From JBCBSP01 sp964561235 (GTDB taxonomy: Bacteria > Pseudomonadota > Alphaproteobacteria > Caulobacterales > Maricaulaceae), in contig CAZLOV010000011.1 of NCBI GenBank assembly GCA_964561235.1, positions 1 through 31,620 of the forward strand: a DNA stretch of 31,620 nucleotides, in the 5' to 3' direction. Positions 24,925 to 31,620 of this stretch are shown one piece after another. The notes under the pieces were generated by a model that worked only from the letters and a program-made list of their open reading frames with translations, had not been told where the DNA came from and ran no database searches. Made by a program: the position numbers and the translations under genes. Position 1 is the first letter of the stretch. Every line of letters begins with the position of its first letter.

Positions 24925-25469
24925 CAGCCCACCACCTTCATCGTGCCGCCCTCTCCGCCCAGTTCCCGGGCGAGAGCGTTGAGGCCCTTGGTCATCATGC
25001 TCGCCATCATCGGCTTGAAGAGGACCACGTCCGGCCGCGCGCCGTTGAAGTACTGCCGCCAGCGGAACCAGGCGACGTTCGCGCCGTCCGCAACGACCTC
25101 CATCGTCGCAAGGTGCTCCTTGATCGGCATGAAGACGTTCTTGACCGTGTAGGCGTAGCCGTGAGGCGGGTTCCAGTAGAGGATCGTCTCGTCAAGCGTT
25201 CCCATGCCGGAGGTGCGGCAGTACCGCTTTGCGCCGACGCCCGGCTCGCCCTGAGCTTCCGAGCCGTCATAGTCCAGGTGTCCGCCGGTGATCATCGGGA
25301 ACCAGCTTGCGAGAAAGCTCGGATCGTAAACCCGCTCGAAGACCGTTTCCCGCGAGGCGGCGAAATGGAAAACGCCTTCCATGCGCAGCGGAGCGGGCGT
25401 GAAGGCGGCGGGATCAAGGTCCGGATTCGCCGCAGCGAAATCCGGTCTCGCCAATGTTTCTACAGTCAT
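24924..25469 (-). CDS. SRPBCC (START-like) domain protein
   Basis: The protein of about 181 residues from the ATG at 25469 fits the polyketide-cyclase/Bet v 1-like SRPBCC fold. It has a leading strand (F-H-F-A-A-S-R-E-T-V-F-E-R-V), then Y-D-P-S-F-L-A-S-W-F-P, central strands, and a long C-terminal helix from about residue 155. Such proteins bind hydrophobic ligands in a deep cavity; some are enzymes. No catalytic residue can be named. An alternative start at 25487 would overlap the operator. Operator A lies 22-35 bases upstream of the chosen start. Its stop overlaps the hydrolase start, suggesting the pair handle the same small hydrophobic compound. Confidence 0.78.
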   Translation of the reverse strand: MTVETLARPDFAAANPDLDPAAFTPAPLRMEGVFHFAASRETVFERVYDPSFLASWFPMITGGHLDYDGSEAQGEPGVGAKRYCRTSGMGTLDETILYWNPPHGYAYTVKNVFMPIKEHLATMEVVADGANVAWFRWRQYFNGARPDVVLFKPMMASMMTKGLNALARELGGEGGTMKVVG

Positions 25470-25489
25470 TGCACAGCCTTTCCTCAAAA

Positions 25490-25508
25490 GAGAACATTGA
25501 TTCTTTTA
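25490..25508 (-). promoter_or_regulatory. Operator A / promoter element of the SRPBCC-hydrolase operon
   Basis: Read on the plus strand this is GAGAACATTGATTCTTTTA, containing the inverted repeat AGAA-N6-TTCT (25491-25504). It matches operator B (26133-26151) at 15 of 19 positions, in the same orientation relative to the downstream gene. On the minus strand it starts with TAAAAG, in the position of the TATAAG -10 box at operator B. It is the probable binding site of the adjacent TetR-family regulator. Confidence 0.65.
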
Positions 25509-25518
25509 TTGCCAAAAC

Positions 25519-26100
25519 TCAGTCGAAGACGCTCAAGGCGAGCTCGACATAGGTCGACGCCTGGTCCCGGCGGATATCCGACCGAACGATGGCGCTGACC
25601 GCTTGAACCATCCCCACGAGATACTGGGCGAGGGCGTGCGTGTCCGCCCCGGGAGCGATTTCCCCGAGGGCCTTGCTCCGCTCCAGCGCCGCCTCGAAAG
25701 ACTGCAGCGCCGCGTCGAAATAGGGCTCGATCGCGCGTCTGACGTCGATATCGCGCGCGATCGGGTCGAAGGCGACGGCGCAGGCGAAACAGCCGGGCTG
25801 TTCATGCGGGTCGTCCAGACGCGAGATCATCTTCGCGAAAAGCCGCCGGATGTCCTCCAGCCCGCCCGATCCCTCGCGCAGCGGCGTCAGCATCTGCCGG
25901 TCGACGGCTTCGCGATAGAGGTCGAGGGATTTGATGAAAAGCTGTTTCTTGTCGCCGAAAGCGGAGTAGAGCCCGTTGCGGCTCGCGCGCGTTTCCCCGA
26001 CCAGATCATCGTAGGAGACGTGATCATAGCCTTCGCGCCAGAACGCCCGCATGGCGGTGTCCAGCGCCTGCTCCTCGTTGAACCCGCGGGGTCTCGCCAT
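25519..26100 (-). CDS. TetR/AcrR family transcriptional regulator
   Basis: The 193-residue protein has an N-terminal helix-turn-helix domain at about residues 8-55: A-L-D-T-A-M-R-A-F-W-R-E-G-Y, then T-R-A-S-R-N-G-L-Y-S-A-F-G-D-K-K. The C-terminal ligand domain contains G-C-F-A-C-A, with two cysteines near the middle. This resembles TetR_C domains found in regulators such as the AcuR/NemR-like group; redox or electrophile sensing is possible but only inferred. The gene lies upstream of the SRPBCC-hydrolase operon on the same strand, with 49 bases between. It has operator B overlapping its own promoter, so autorepression is likely. Confidence 0.9.
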   Translation of the reverse strand: MARPRGFNEEQALDTAMRAFWREGYDHVSYDDLVGETRASRNGLYSAFGDKKQLFIKSLDLYREAVDRQMLTPLREGSGGLEDIRRLFAKMISRLDDPHEQPGCFACAVAFDPIARDIDVRRAIEPYFDAALQSFEAALERSKALGEIAPGADTHALAQYLVGMVQAVSAIVRSDIRRDQASTYVELALSVFD

Positions 26101-26132
26101 CTACGTGCCCGTCTGAGGGATCGAACCCGTTT

Positions 26133-26151
26133 GAGAACTTCAATTCTTATA
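26133..26151 (-). promoter_or_regulatory. Operator B overlapping the tetR -10 box
   Basis: Plus-strand reading is GAGAACTTCAATTCTTATA, with AGAA-N6-TTCT at 26134-26147. On the minus strand it begins with TATAAG and lies 33-51 bases upstream of the tetR start. It shares 15 of 19 bases with operator A. Binding here would block the regulator's own promoter. Confidence 0.65.
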
Positions 26152-26175
26152 CCGGAGACATCCTTCTCACGCCAA
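26146..26175 (-). promoter_or_regulatory. Probable sigma-70-type promoter of the tetR gene
   Basis: On the minus strand TTGGCG (26175-26170) and TATAAG (26151-26146) are separated by 18 bases, a good housekeeping promoter layout. The -10 box overlaps operator B. The remaining sequence between 26176 and the photolyase-like gene start shows no other recognisable feature. Confidence 0.5.
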
Positions 26176-26405
26176 ACACAAATCCGTTAGGCGGGGTTTT
26201 TGCGGGGACGCGGCCGCGCAAGCGCTCCGGCCCTGGCGATGGGTGAGGGTGATCCATCGCGTCGAACGCCGGCAGGCGGCGATCCCGTCGCGGGCGGCAA
26301 GGCCGGGCGCCAAACGACAGGCCCGGCTGCCGGCACAGCGGCGCGGCCGTGTCTCCACTGCAAATGATGTCGCCGCAGGAAGGCGGTGCGCTAATTGGCT
26401 GCGTC

Positions 26406-27650
26406 ATGACGCAGATCGATCCTTCAAGTACGGCGCTTCCGCCTCCGCCCGGCCGCGCTTCGGGCCTCGAACGGCTGCGGGCCTTCACGCCCGACATGGG
26501 CGGACGCTACGCCGCCCGGCGGAACCATGATTTCGGGCCGCAGGACCGATCCAACGTCGCCTGTCTCTCCCCGCATGTGCGCCATCGCCTCATTCTCGAG
26601 GAAGAGCTCGCGCGCGCCGCGATCGACGCGCACGGCCTGAAGGGTTCGGAGAAGTTCGTCCAGGAGGTTTGCTGGCGGACCTATTGGAAGGGCTGGCTCG
26701 CCATGCGGCCGTCCTATTGGATGCAATACCGCACCCAGCTGGGCCGCGATCTCGACGCTATTCAAAAGGACGGCGCTATGCGCGCCCGTTACGAAGCCGC
26801 GATCGCGGGCGAAACCGGCGTCGAGCCTTTTGACGACTGGACGCGCGAACTCTTGCAGACAGGCTGGCTGCACAACCATGCGCGCATGTGGTTCGCCTCG
26901 ATCTGGATCTTCACCCTGAACCTGCCCTGGACGCTCGGCGCGGATGTCTTCCTGAGACATCTGATGGACGGCGATCCCGCCTCCAACACGCTCTCATGGC
27001 GATGGATCGCGGGGCTGCAGACGGCGAACAAGACCTATCTTGCGCGCGCTTCGAACATCAACAAGTTCACCGGCGGACGCTACCAGATGCAAGGCTACGA
27101 CCTCGCCGCCGAGGCGCCGCCGCTTGTGGAGGACATCCGCCATCCCGACCCCGTCCCGCCGAAGCCGCAGGATCCGCTTGAGCGTTCCGAACCGGTCGCG
27201 CTGCTTCTGACGGACGAGGACCTGCGTCCGCAGAGCTGGGGCGTGGACGGGTTGGACATTCGCGCAGTCCTCGCCGTCGACAGCCTGGACGCGCGCTCGC
27301 CGCTTGCGCCCGGCGCAGCCGCAGCGGCCTTCACAAGCGGCGCCATCGAGGATGCGCTTTCAGCCGCCCGGACGGATTTCGGGGTCCCCGCGGAAAGAAC
27401 CGGAAACGTGGCGGACGCCGCCCGCAAGGCGGCTGCGGCCGGCGCACGCCAGCTGGTCATGATGCGCGCGCATCCCGGTCCGATGGGAGACCTGGTCGAC
27501 GCCGCCCGCGCAGAGATCGCCAAAGACGGCGTGAGGCTGGTCGAACGCACGCGCCCTTGGGACGAGGCGTTCTATCCGCATGCAACCAAAGGCTTCTTCA
27601 AGCTGAAGGAAAAGATCCCGGCGGTCCTCAGCCGCCTCGGGATTGCATAA
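26406..27650 (+). CDS. Photolyase/cryptochrome-family FAD protein with apparently permuted domains
   Basis: The 414-residue product carries the photolyase FAD-binding domain at its N-terminal side (about residues 25-240). It shows L-S-P-H-V-R-H-R, F-V-Q-E-V-C-W-R-T-Y-W and G-E-T-G-V-E-P-F-D-D-W. T-G-W-L-H-N-H-A-R-M, then D-G-D-P-A-S-N followed by W-R-W, and K-F-T-G-G-R-Y complete it. The Asn and Trp positions typical of active flavin photoreduction are kept. Normal photolyases have the alpha/beta antenna domain first. Here a Rossmann-like alpha/beta segment follows, from residue 262 to the end, closing with Y-P-H-A-T-K-G-F-F-K-L-K-E-K. DNA repair or light sensing is plausible but unproven. 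An upstream GTG at 26349 would add 19 residues; the start is uncertain. Confidence 0.85.
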   Translation: MTQIDPSSTALPPPPGRASGLERLRAFTPDMGGRYAARRNHDFGPQDRSNVACLSPHVRHRLILEEELARAAIDAHGLKGSEKFVQEVCWRTYWKGWLAMRPSYWMQYRTQLGRDLDAIQKDGAMRARYEAAIAGETGVEPFDDWTRELLQTGWLHNHARMWFASIWIFTLNLPWTLGADVFLRHLMDGDPASNTLSWRWIAGLQTANKTYLARASNINKFTGGRYQMQGYDLAAEAPPLVEDIRHPDPVPPKPQDPLERSEPVALLLTDEDLRPQSWGVDGLDIRAVLAVDSLDARSPLAPGAAAAAFTSGAIEDALSAARTDFGVPAERTGNVADAARKAAAAGARQLVMMRAHPGPMGDLVDAARAEIAKDGVRLVERTRPWDEAFYPHATKGFFKLKEKIPAVLSRLGIA

Positions 27651-27728
27651 ACCGCGGGCGCGGTCTTGCCCGGCCGCGGCGCGGCGGTCATTAGTCCCGC
27701 GGGCGTTCGCGCTTCCCGGAGAGACCCC

Positions 27729-29285
27729 ATGCCGCTTCTGTCCGCCCTGAAATCCCACGCTGCGCGCCTCGCTGCGGCCGATCTCGCCGCGCTCGCCGGC
27801 GAAAGCGGCGCGCGTGACGAAGCCCTGAAGCTTGAAGGCGCAGGCCTGACGCTTGATGCGCGCAAGCAGCGCCTGGACCTCGACGCGCTTGAGGCGCTGC
27901 GCGCGCTTCTGGCCGGCGACGCCTTCCTGCAGGCGCGCGCAGAGCTCCTCGCCGGCGGGATCGTCAACGCCACCGAACATCGCCCCGCGCTCCACGCCGC
28001 GCTTCGTGACCCTGCCCGCCTCGCAGACGCCGCCGCCGCCGGCCGGCTGCGCGAGGCCCGGGCGCGCACGCGCGCGTTCGCCGAGGCGTGCGCGGCGGGT
28101 CTGGACGTTCTGGGCGGCAAGCCGCCGACGCGCATCGTCAATATCGGCATCGGCGGATCCGATCTCGGTCCGCGGCTGGTGTGGGATGCGCTCAAGGCGT
28201 TCCGGCGGCCGGGGGTCGATCTTCGTTTCGTTTCCAATCTCGACCCGGCCGATCTCGACGACGCGCTGGAGGGCGCGGACTTCGAGACGACGCTGGTGAC
28301 CGTAACCTCGAAATCCTTCCGCACGCAGGAAACGCTGCTCAACGCGCTGGCGGCGCGCGGGCGCATCGCGGCGTCGCTCGGCGAGGCCGAGGCCTCCGCG
28401 CGCTTTCTTGCGGCGACCGCCAACCCTGAGGCGGCGCACGGCTTCGGCGTTCGGCCCGAGCATGTCTTTGCGTTCGACGAGGGCGTGGGCGGTCGCTATT
28501 CGCTGTGGTCCGCAGCCGGGCTCTGTCTTGAAATCGCGCTTGGCCCGGACGTGTTCGACCGTCTGCACGCCGGCGCGCGGGACATGGACGCGCATTTCGC
28601 AACCGCCCCGGTCGCCGCGAATCTCCCGGTTCTCAAGGCGCTGGTCGATGTCTGGAACCGCGCCGGCCGCAACCTGCCTTCACGCTGCGTGGCGGCCTAT
28701 TCCACGCGCCTCGACCGCCTGGCCGCCTATCTCCAGCAGCTGGAGATGGAAAGCCTTGGAAAGCGCGTGACGGTCGACGGCGAAACGCTGGCGGCCGGGC
28801 GCGGCGGCGCGCTCGTCTGGGGCGGCCGCGGATCGGACGTGCAGCACTCCTTCTTCCAGTGGCTCCATCAGAGCGTCGACGAGGCCCCGGTCGACTTCAT
28901 CGGCGTTTCAGACGTCGCAGCGAACGGCGACGAGCGCGCCCGCGCGCTGCTCGCCAATCTCGCCGCCCAGTCCGCAGCGCTGCTCGCCGGACGCGAGGGC
29001 GAGGGCGATCACGCCGCTCATCGCACCTTGCCGGGCGGGCGTTCGAGCAGCGTCCTCCTGCTGCCGACGCTTTCGCCGGAAACCTTCGGCGCCCTGATCG
29101 CGCTGCATGAGCACAAGGTGTTCGTCGAGGGCTTTCTCTACCGGATCAATCCCTTCGACCAGTGGGGCGTGGAGCTGGGCAAGGTGCTGGCCGCCGACAT
29201 TCTCGAGGGCCGGCTGTCCGGCTTCGATCCTTCAACGCGCGACTTGCTGGCGCAGCTTGATCTTGGGGGCGCGCAGAGCGATTAA
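27729..29285 (+). CDS. pgi: Glucose-6-phosphate isomerase
   Basis: Pgi interconverts glucose-6-phosphate and fructose-6-phosphate. The 518-residue product is of family length and starts at the ATG at 27729 after a GGAGAG ribosome-binding site. Conserved pieces are I-G-I-G-G-S-D-L-G-P, F-V-S-N-L-D-P and the substrate loop S-K-S-F-R-T-Q-E-T. Q-L-E-M-E-S-L-G-K, G-G-R-G-S-D-V-Q-H-S-F-F-Q-W and the C-terminal I-N-P-F-D-Q-W-G-V-E-L-G-K follow. Its product feeds GlmS, transaldolase and transketolase. The next gene, transketolase, starts 38 bases later on the same strand. Confidence 0.97.
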   Translation: MPLLSALKSHAARLAAADLAALAGESGARDEALKLEGAGLTLDARKQRLDLDALEALRALLAGDAFLQARAELLAGGIVNATEHRPALHAALRDPARLADAAAAGRLREARARTRAFAEACAAGLDVLGGKPPTRIVNIGIGGSDLGPRLVWDALKAFRRPGVDLRFVSNLDPADLDDALEGADFETTLVTVTSKSFRTQETLLNALAARGRIAASLGEAEASARFLAATANPEAAHGFGVRPEHVFAFDEGVGGRYSLWSAAGLCLEIALGPDVFDRLHAGARDMDAHFATAPVAANLPVLKALVDVWNRAGRNLPSRCVAAYSTRLDRLAAYLQQLEMESLGKRVTVDGETLAAGRGGALVWGGRGSDVQHSFFQWLHQSVDEAPVDFIGVSDVAANGDERARALLANLAAQSAALLAGREGEGDHAAHRTLPGGRSSSVLLLPTLSPETFGALIALHEHKVFVEGFLYRINPFDQWGVELGKVLAADILEGRLSGFDPSTRDLLAQLDLGGAQSD

Positions 29286-29323
29286 GGCGGCCCCTCCGGC
29301 CGTCCCCCGAAAGGCTTGCCCTC

Positions 29324-31306
29324 ATGACCGCACCCCTCGACGCCGACCGCCTCAGAACGATGGCGAACGCGCTTCGCGCGCTGTCCATGGACGCCGTCGA
29401 GCAGGCGAAATCCGGCCACCCCGGCATGCCGATGGGCATGGCCGACGCGGCCGCCGTGCTCTGGACGCGGCATCTGAAGTTTGACGCCGCCGATCCGGAC
29501 TGGCCCGATCGCGACCGCTTCGTGCTGTCGGCCGGACACGGCTCGATGCTGATCTATGCGCTGCTCCATCTGAGCGGCGTGGAAGGCGTCACGCTGGATG
29601 AGCTCAAGCGCTTCCGTCAGCTGGGCTCGAGAACGCCCGGCCATCCCGAATTCGGCCATACGCCCGGCGTGGAGACCACCACCGGCCCGCTGGGCCAGGG
29701 CGTCTCCACCGCCGTCGGCATGGCGCTCGCCGAGCGCATCCTGAACGCGCGCTATGGCGACGAGCTGGTCGATCACCGGACCTGGGTGGTCGCATCCGAC
29801 GGCGACCTTCAGGAGGGGATCAGTCAGGAGGCGGTTTCGCTGGCGGGCCATCTCCGGCTGAACCGGCTGATCGTGCTCTGGGACGACAATTCGATCTCGA
29901 TCGACGGCGACACCGCGCTGTCCGACAGCGTCGATCACCGCGCGCGCTTTGAAGCGGCGGGCTGGTCGACCTTCGCCGTCGACGGCCATGATCCGCGCGC
30001 CGTCGACGAGGCGCTGACGCAGGCGCGCAGTTCCGACAAGCCGGTCCTGATCGCCTGCAAGACCGTCATCGGCTTTGGCGCGCCGACCAAGGCGGGCAAG
30101 GCGTCGTCCCACGGCGCGCCGCTGGGGCCGGAGGAGATCGAAGGCGCGCGCAAGGCGCTGGGCTGGACCCATGGTCCCTTCGACATCCCCGCCGAGCTGC
30201 GCGAAGCCTGGCTGGCTGCGGGCGCACGCGGCGCGGCGGCGCGCACCGCCTGGGGCGACCGTCTGGAAGCCTCCGCGCACAAGGAGGCCTTCAACGCGCA
30301 ACTGACCGGAGCCGCGCCCGTCGATGCGGTCGAGGCGCTCAAGGCGCATGCCGCGAAGATGGCCGCCGAACAGCCGAAGCTCGCCAGCCGCGCAGCTTCA
30401 GGCGCTGCGATCGAGGCCATGGCGCCTCACTGGCCGGGCCTGATCGGGGGCTCTGCGGACCTGACCGGCTCGAACAACACCCGCGCCAAGAGCCAGGACG
30501 TCGTCTCGGCTCCGGATTACGCCGGGGCCTACATCCATTACGGCGTGCGCGAACATGGCATGGCCGCCGCCATGAACGGCATGAGCCTGCATGGCGGGGT
30601 GCGCCCTTATGGCGGAACCTTCCTGATCTTTTCGGACTACTGCCGGCCGGCGGTTCGTCTGTCCGCGCTCATGGGCCAGCCCGTCGTCTACGTGTTCACG
30701 CATGACTCCATCGGGCTTGGCGAGGACGGGCCGACGCACCAGCCGGTCGAGCATCTCTCAGCGCTTCGCGCCATCCCCAATCTTGAGACGTTCCGGCCGT
30801 GCGACGCCGTGGAGACGGCCGAGGCCTGGCTTTGCGCCGCCGGGCGGCTTGACGGGCCGACGGCGCTTGCGCTGTCGCGGCAGGGTCTGGCTCCGGTGCG
30901 CGCGGAGGCTTCGGAGAACCTCACGGCGAAAGGGGCTTATGTCCTGCGCGAGGCGGAAGGCGATGCGAGAGCGGTCATCATCGCGACGGGCTCGGAAGTC
31001 GGCCTTGCAATCGAGGCGCAGGCCGCACTGGCTGCGGAAGGCGCGCCTGTGCGGGTGGTCTCCGCGCCCTGCCTGGAGCGGTTCCTGCGCCAGCCGTTGA
31101 GCTATCGCAACGCCGTGTGTCCGCCGGATCTTCCCATGGTGGCCGTTGAAGCCGGGGTGCGCTGGGGCTGGGACGCGCTCATCGGCCGTGAGGGCGGGTT
31201 TGTCGGCATGACCGGTTTCGGCGCGTCCGCCCCGATCGATGAGCTTTACGATCATTTCGGCATCACCGCCGAGGCCGTCGCGGACGAAGTGCGCCGCCGG
31301 ATCTAG
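29324..31306 (+). CDS. tkt: Transketolase
   Basis: Transketolase moves two-carbon units between sugar phosphates in the pentose phosphate pathway, using thiamine diphosphate. The 660-residue product has family length. It starts with D-A-V-E-Q-A-K-S-G-H-P-G-M-P-M-G-M-A-D, a very characteristic opening. The thiamine diphosphate/metal motif is S-D-G-D-L-Q-E-G-I-S. The pyrimidine-domain pieces are G-S-A-D-L-T-G-S-N, G-V-R-E-H-G-M and F-T-H-D-S-I-G-L-G-E-D-G-P-T-H-Q-P. Pgi and transketolase adjacent suggest a carbohydrate-metabolism operon. Its stop lies 10 bases from the convergent gene at the right edge. Confidence 0.97.
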   Translation: MTAPLDADRLRTMANALRALSMDAVEQAKSGHPGMPMGMADAAAVLWTRHLKFDAADPDWPDRDRFVLSAGHGSMLIYALLHLSGVEGVTLDELKRFRQLGSRTPGHPEFGHTPGVETTTGPLGQGVSTAVGMALAERILNARYGDELVDHRTWVVASDGDLQEGISQEAVSLAGHLRLNRLIVLWDDNSISIDGDTALSDSVDHRARFEAAGWSTFAVDGHDPRAVDEALTQARSSDKPVLIACKTVIGFGAPTKAGKASSHGAPLGPEEIEGARKALGWTHGPFDIPAELREAWLAAGARGAAARTAWGDRLEASAHKEAFNAQLTGAAPVDAVEALKAHAAKMAAEQPKLASRAASGAAIEAMAPHWPGLIGGSADLTGSNNTRAKSQDVVSAPDYAGAYIHYGVREHGMAAAMNGMSLHGGVRPYGGTFLIFSDYCRPAVRLSALMGQPVVYVFTHDSIGLGEDGPTHQPVEHLSALRAIPNLETFRPCDAVETAEAWLCAAGRLDGPTALALSRQGLAPVRAEASENLTAKGAYVLREAEGDARAVIIATGSEVGLAIEAQAALAAEGAPVRVVSAPCLERFLRQPLSYRNAVCPPDLPMVAVEAGVRWGWDALIGREGGFVGMTGFGASAPIDELYDHFGITAEAVADEVRRRI

Positions 31307-31316
31307 CCCGGCGCGG

Positions 31317-31620
31317 TCAGCGCATGGCGCTGGCCGGTCCGCCTTCATTGGAGAGGGTCACCAGCGCGATATCCATGCCGCCGGTTTCCGGCGGCCGGAT
31401 TTCGATCAGCGCAGCGCCGGCGGCGCCGCTGCGTTCGAACGTGAACACCGCCTGGTTCCAGCCGCCGGTGAGCGGAAGCGTCAGCCAGTCCGCGTCCTCG
31501 GCCTGGGCGCGGACTTCAAACGCCGCGTCCGACGCAGCGCCGGCGGTCGCTCGCACGACCAGCGTCACGGAGATCAGCCCGTCGCCCAGGCGTGCGATCC
31601 GGTCTGGTCCAAAGCGCAGG
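31317..31620 (-). CDS. Partial gene: C-terminal beta-sandwich-like domain protein, function unknown
   Basis: An open frame enters from the right edge and ends at 31317. The visible residues, about 100, alternate hydrophobic and polar stretches (L-I-S-V-T-L-V-V-R-A, W-L-T-L-P-L-T-G-G-W, A-L-I-E-I-R). This resembles a jelly-roll or carbohydrate-binding-type beta-sandwich. A GTG at 31568 would be an internal start, but the frame is open beyond it, so the gene very probably continues past the window. I do not recognise the family. Confidence 0.55.
   Translation of the reverse strand, partial: LRFGPDRIARLGDGLISVTLVVRATAGAASDAAFEVRAQAEDADWLTLPLTGGWNQAVFTFERSGAAGAALIEIRPPETGGMDIALVTLSNEGGPASAMR

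Noticed and set aside
26170..26210. Intrinsic terminator around GGCGGGGTTTTT
   Set aside because: The T run is preceded by no convincing stem; only a 4-base CGCC/GGCG match with a long loop.
1..31620. CRISPR arrays, tRNA or rRNA genes, insertion sequences, attachment sites or phage genes
   Set aside because: No repeated spacer pattern, tRNA-like cloverleaf, transposase motif or phage protein was seen.

Overview
The window is high-GC (mostly 65-70% by eye) and reads as an alphaproteobacterial chromosome segment. The best evidence is the block DUF4164-like coiled-coil gene / zapA / 6S RNA / 5-formyltetrahydrofolate cyclo-ligase / YmdB-type phosphoesterase, an arrangement known from that class. 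A Caulobacterales/Maricaulales-type (Hyphomonadaceae-like) marine or aquatic bacterium is my guess. A run of 10 Ns at 8601-8610 and a one-base frame break in an otherwise intact gene suggest a draft or metagenome-derived assembly.

Layout. 1-5.1 kb: end of a probable surface-polysaccharide locus, with a broken glycosyltransferase C-terminus, a SAM methyltransferase with mosaic base composition, rmlA, a frame-broken beta-helix lipoprotein, galU, and a UDP-glucuronate-4-epimerase-like enzyme. 5.2-10.5 kb: glmS followed by a GT-B glycosyltransferase, a DegT-type sugar aminotransferase (split by the N gap) and a GT2 glycosyltransferase, tightly coupled. 10.6-14.3 kb: sulfate activation, cysD, fused cysNC, and convergent cysQ. 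14.4-16.8 kb: the zapA/6S RNA block. 16.8-21.5 kb, minus strand: kdsB-like cytidylyltransferase, histidine phosphatase and O-antigen-ligase-like membrane protein, then short transaldolase and glmM. 21.7-24 kb: yebC, cmk and an aldo/keto reductase. 24-26.1 kb, minus strand: a TetR-controlled SRPBCC/alpha-beta-hydrolase operon. 26.4-31.3 kb: a photolyase-family protein with apparently swapped domain order, pgi and transketolase. A beta-sandwich-like gene runs off the right edge.

How it works together. Pgi, transketolase, transaldolase, GlmS and GlmM revolve around fructose-6-phosphate and amino-sugar supply. GalU, RmlA, the epimerase, the aminotransferase and the KdsB-like enzyme make activated sugars. 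The glycosyltransferases and the O-antigen-ligase-like protein would use them in surface glycan assembly. CysDNC/CysQ may serve cysteine synthesis, glycan sulfation, or both, but no sulfotransferase is visible.

I found no CRISPR array, tRNA, rRNA, insertion sequence or obvious defence system. The most interesting items are the photolyase relative with the FAD domain first and an antenna-like alpha/beta domain last, a pair of near-identical operator/promoter blocks flanking tetR, and a lipoprotein hydrolase that looks like a haloalkane dehalogenase but lacks both halide-binding residues.
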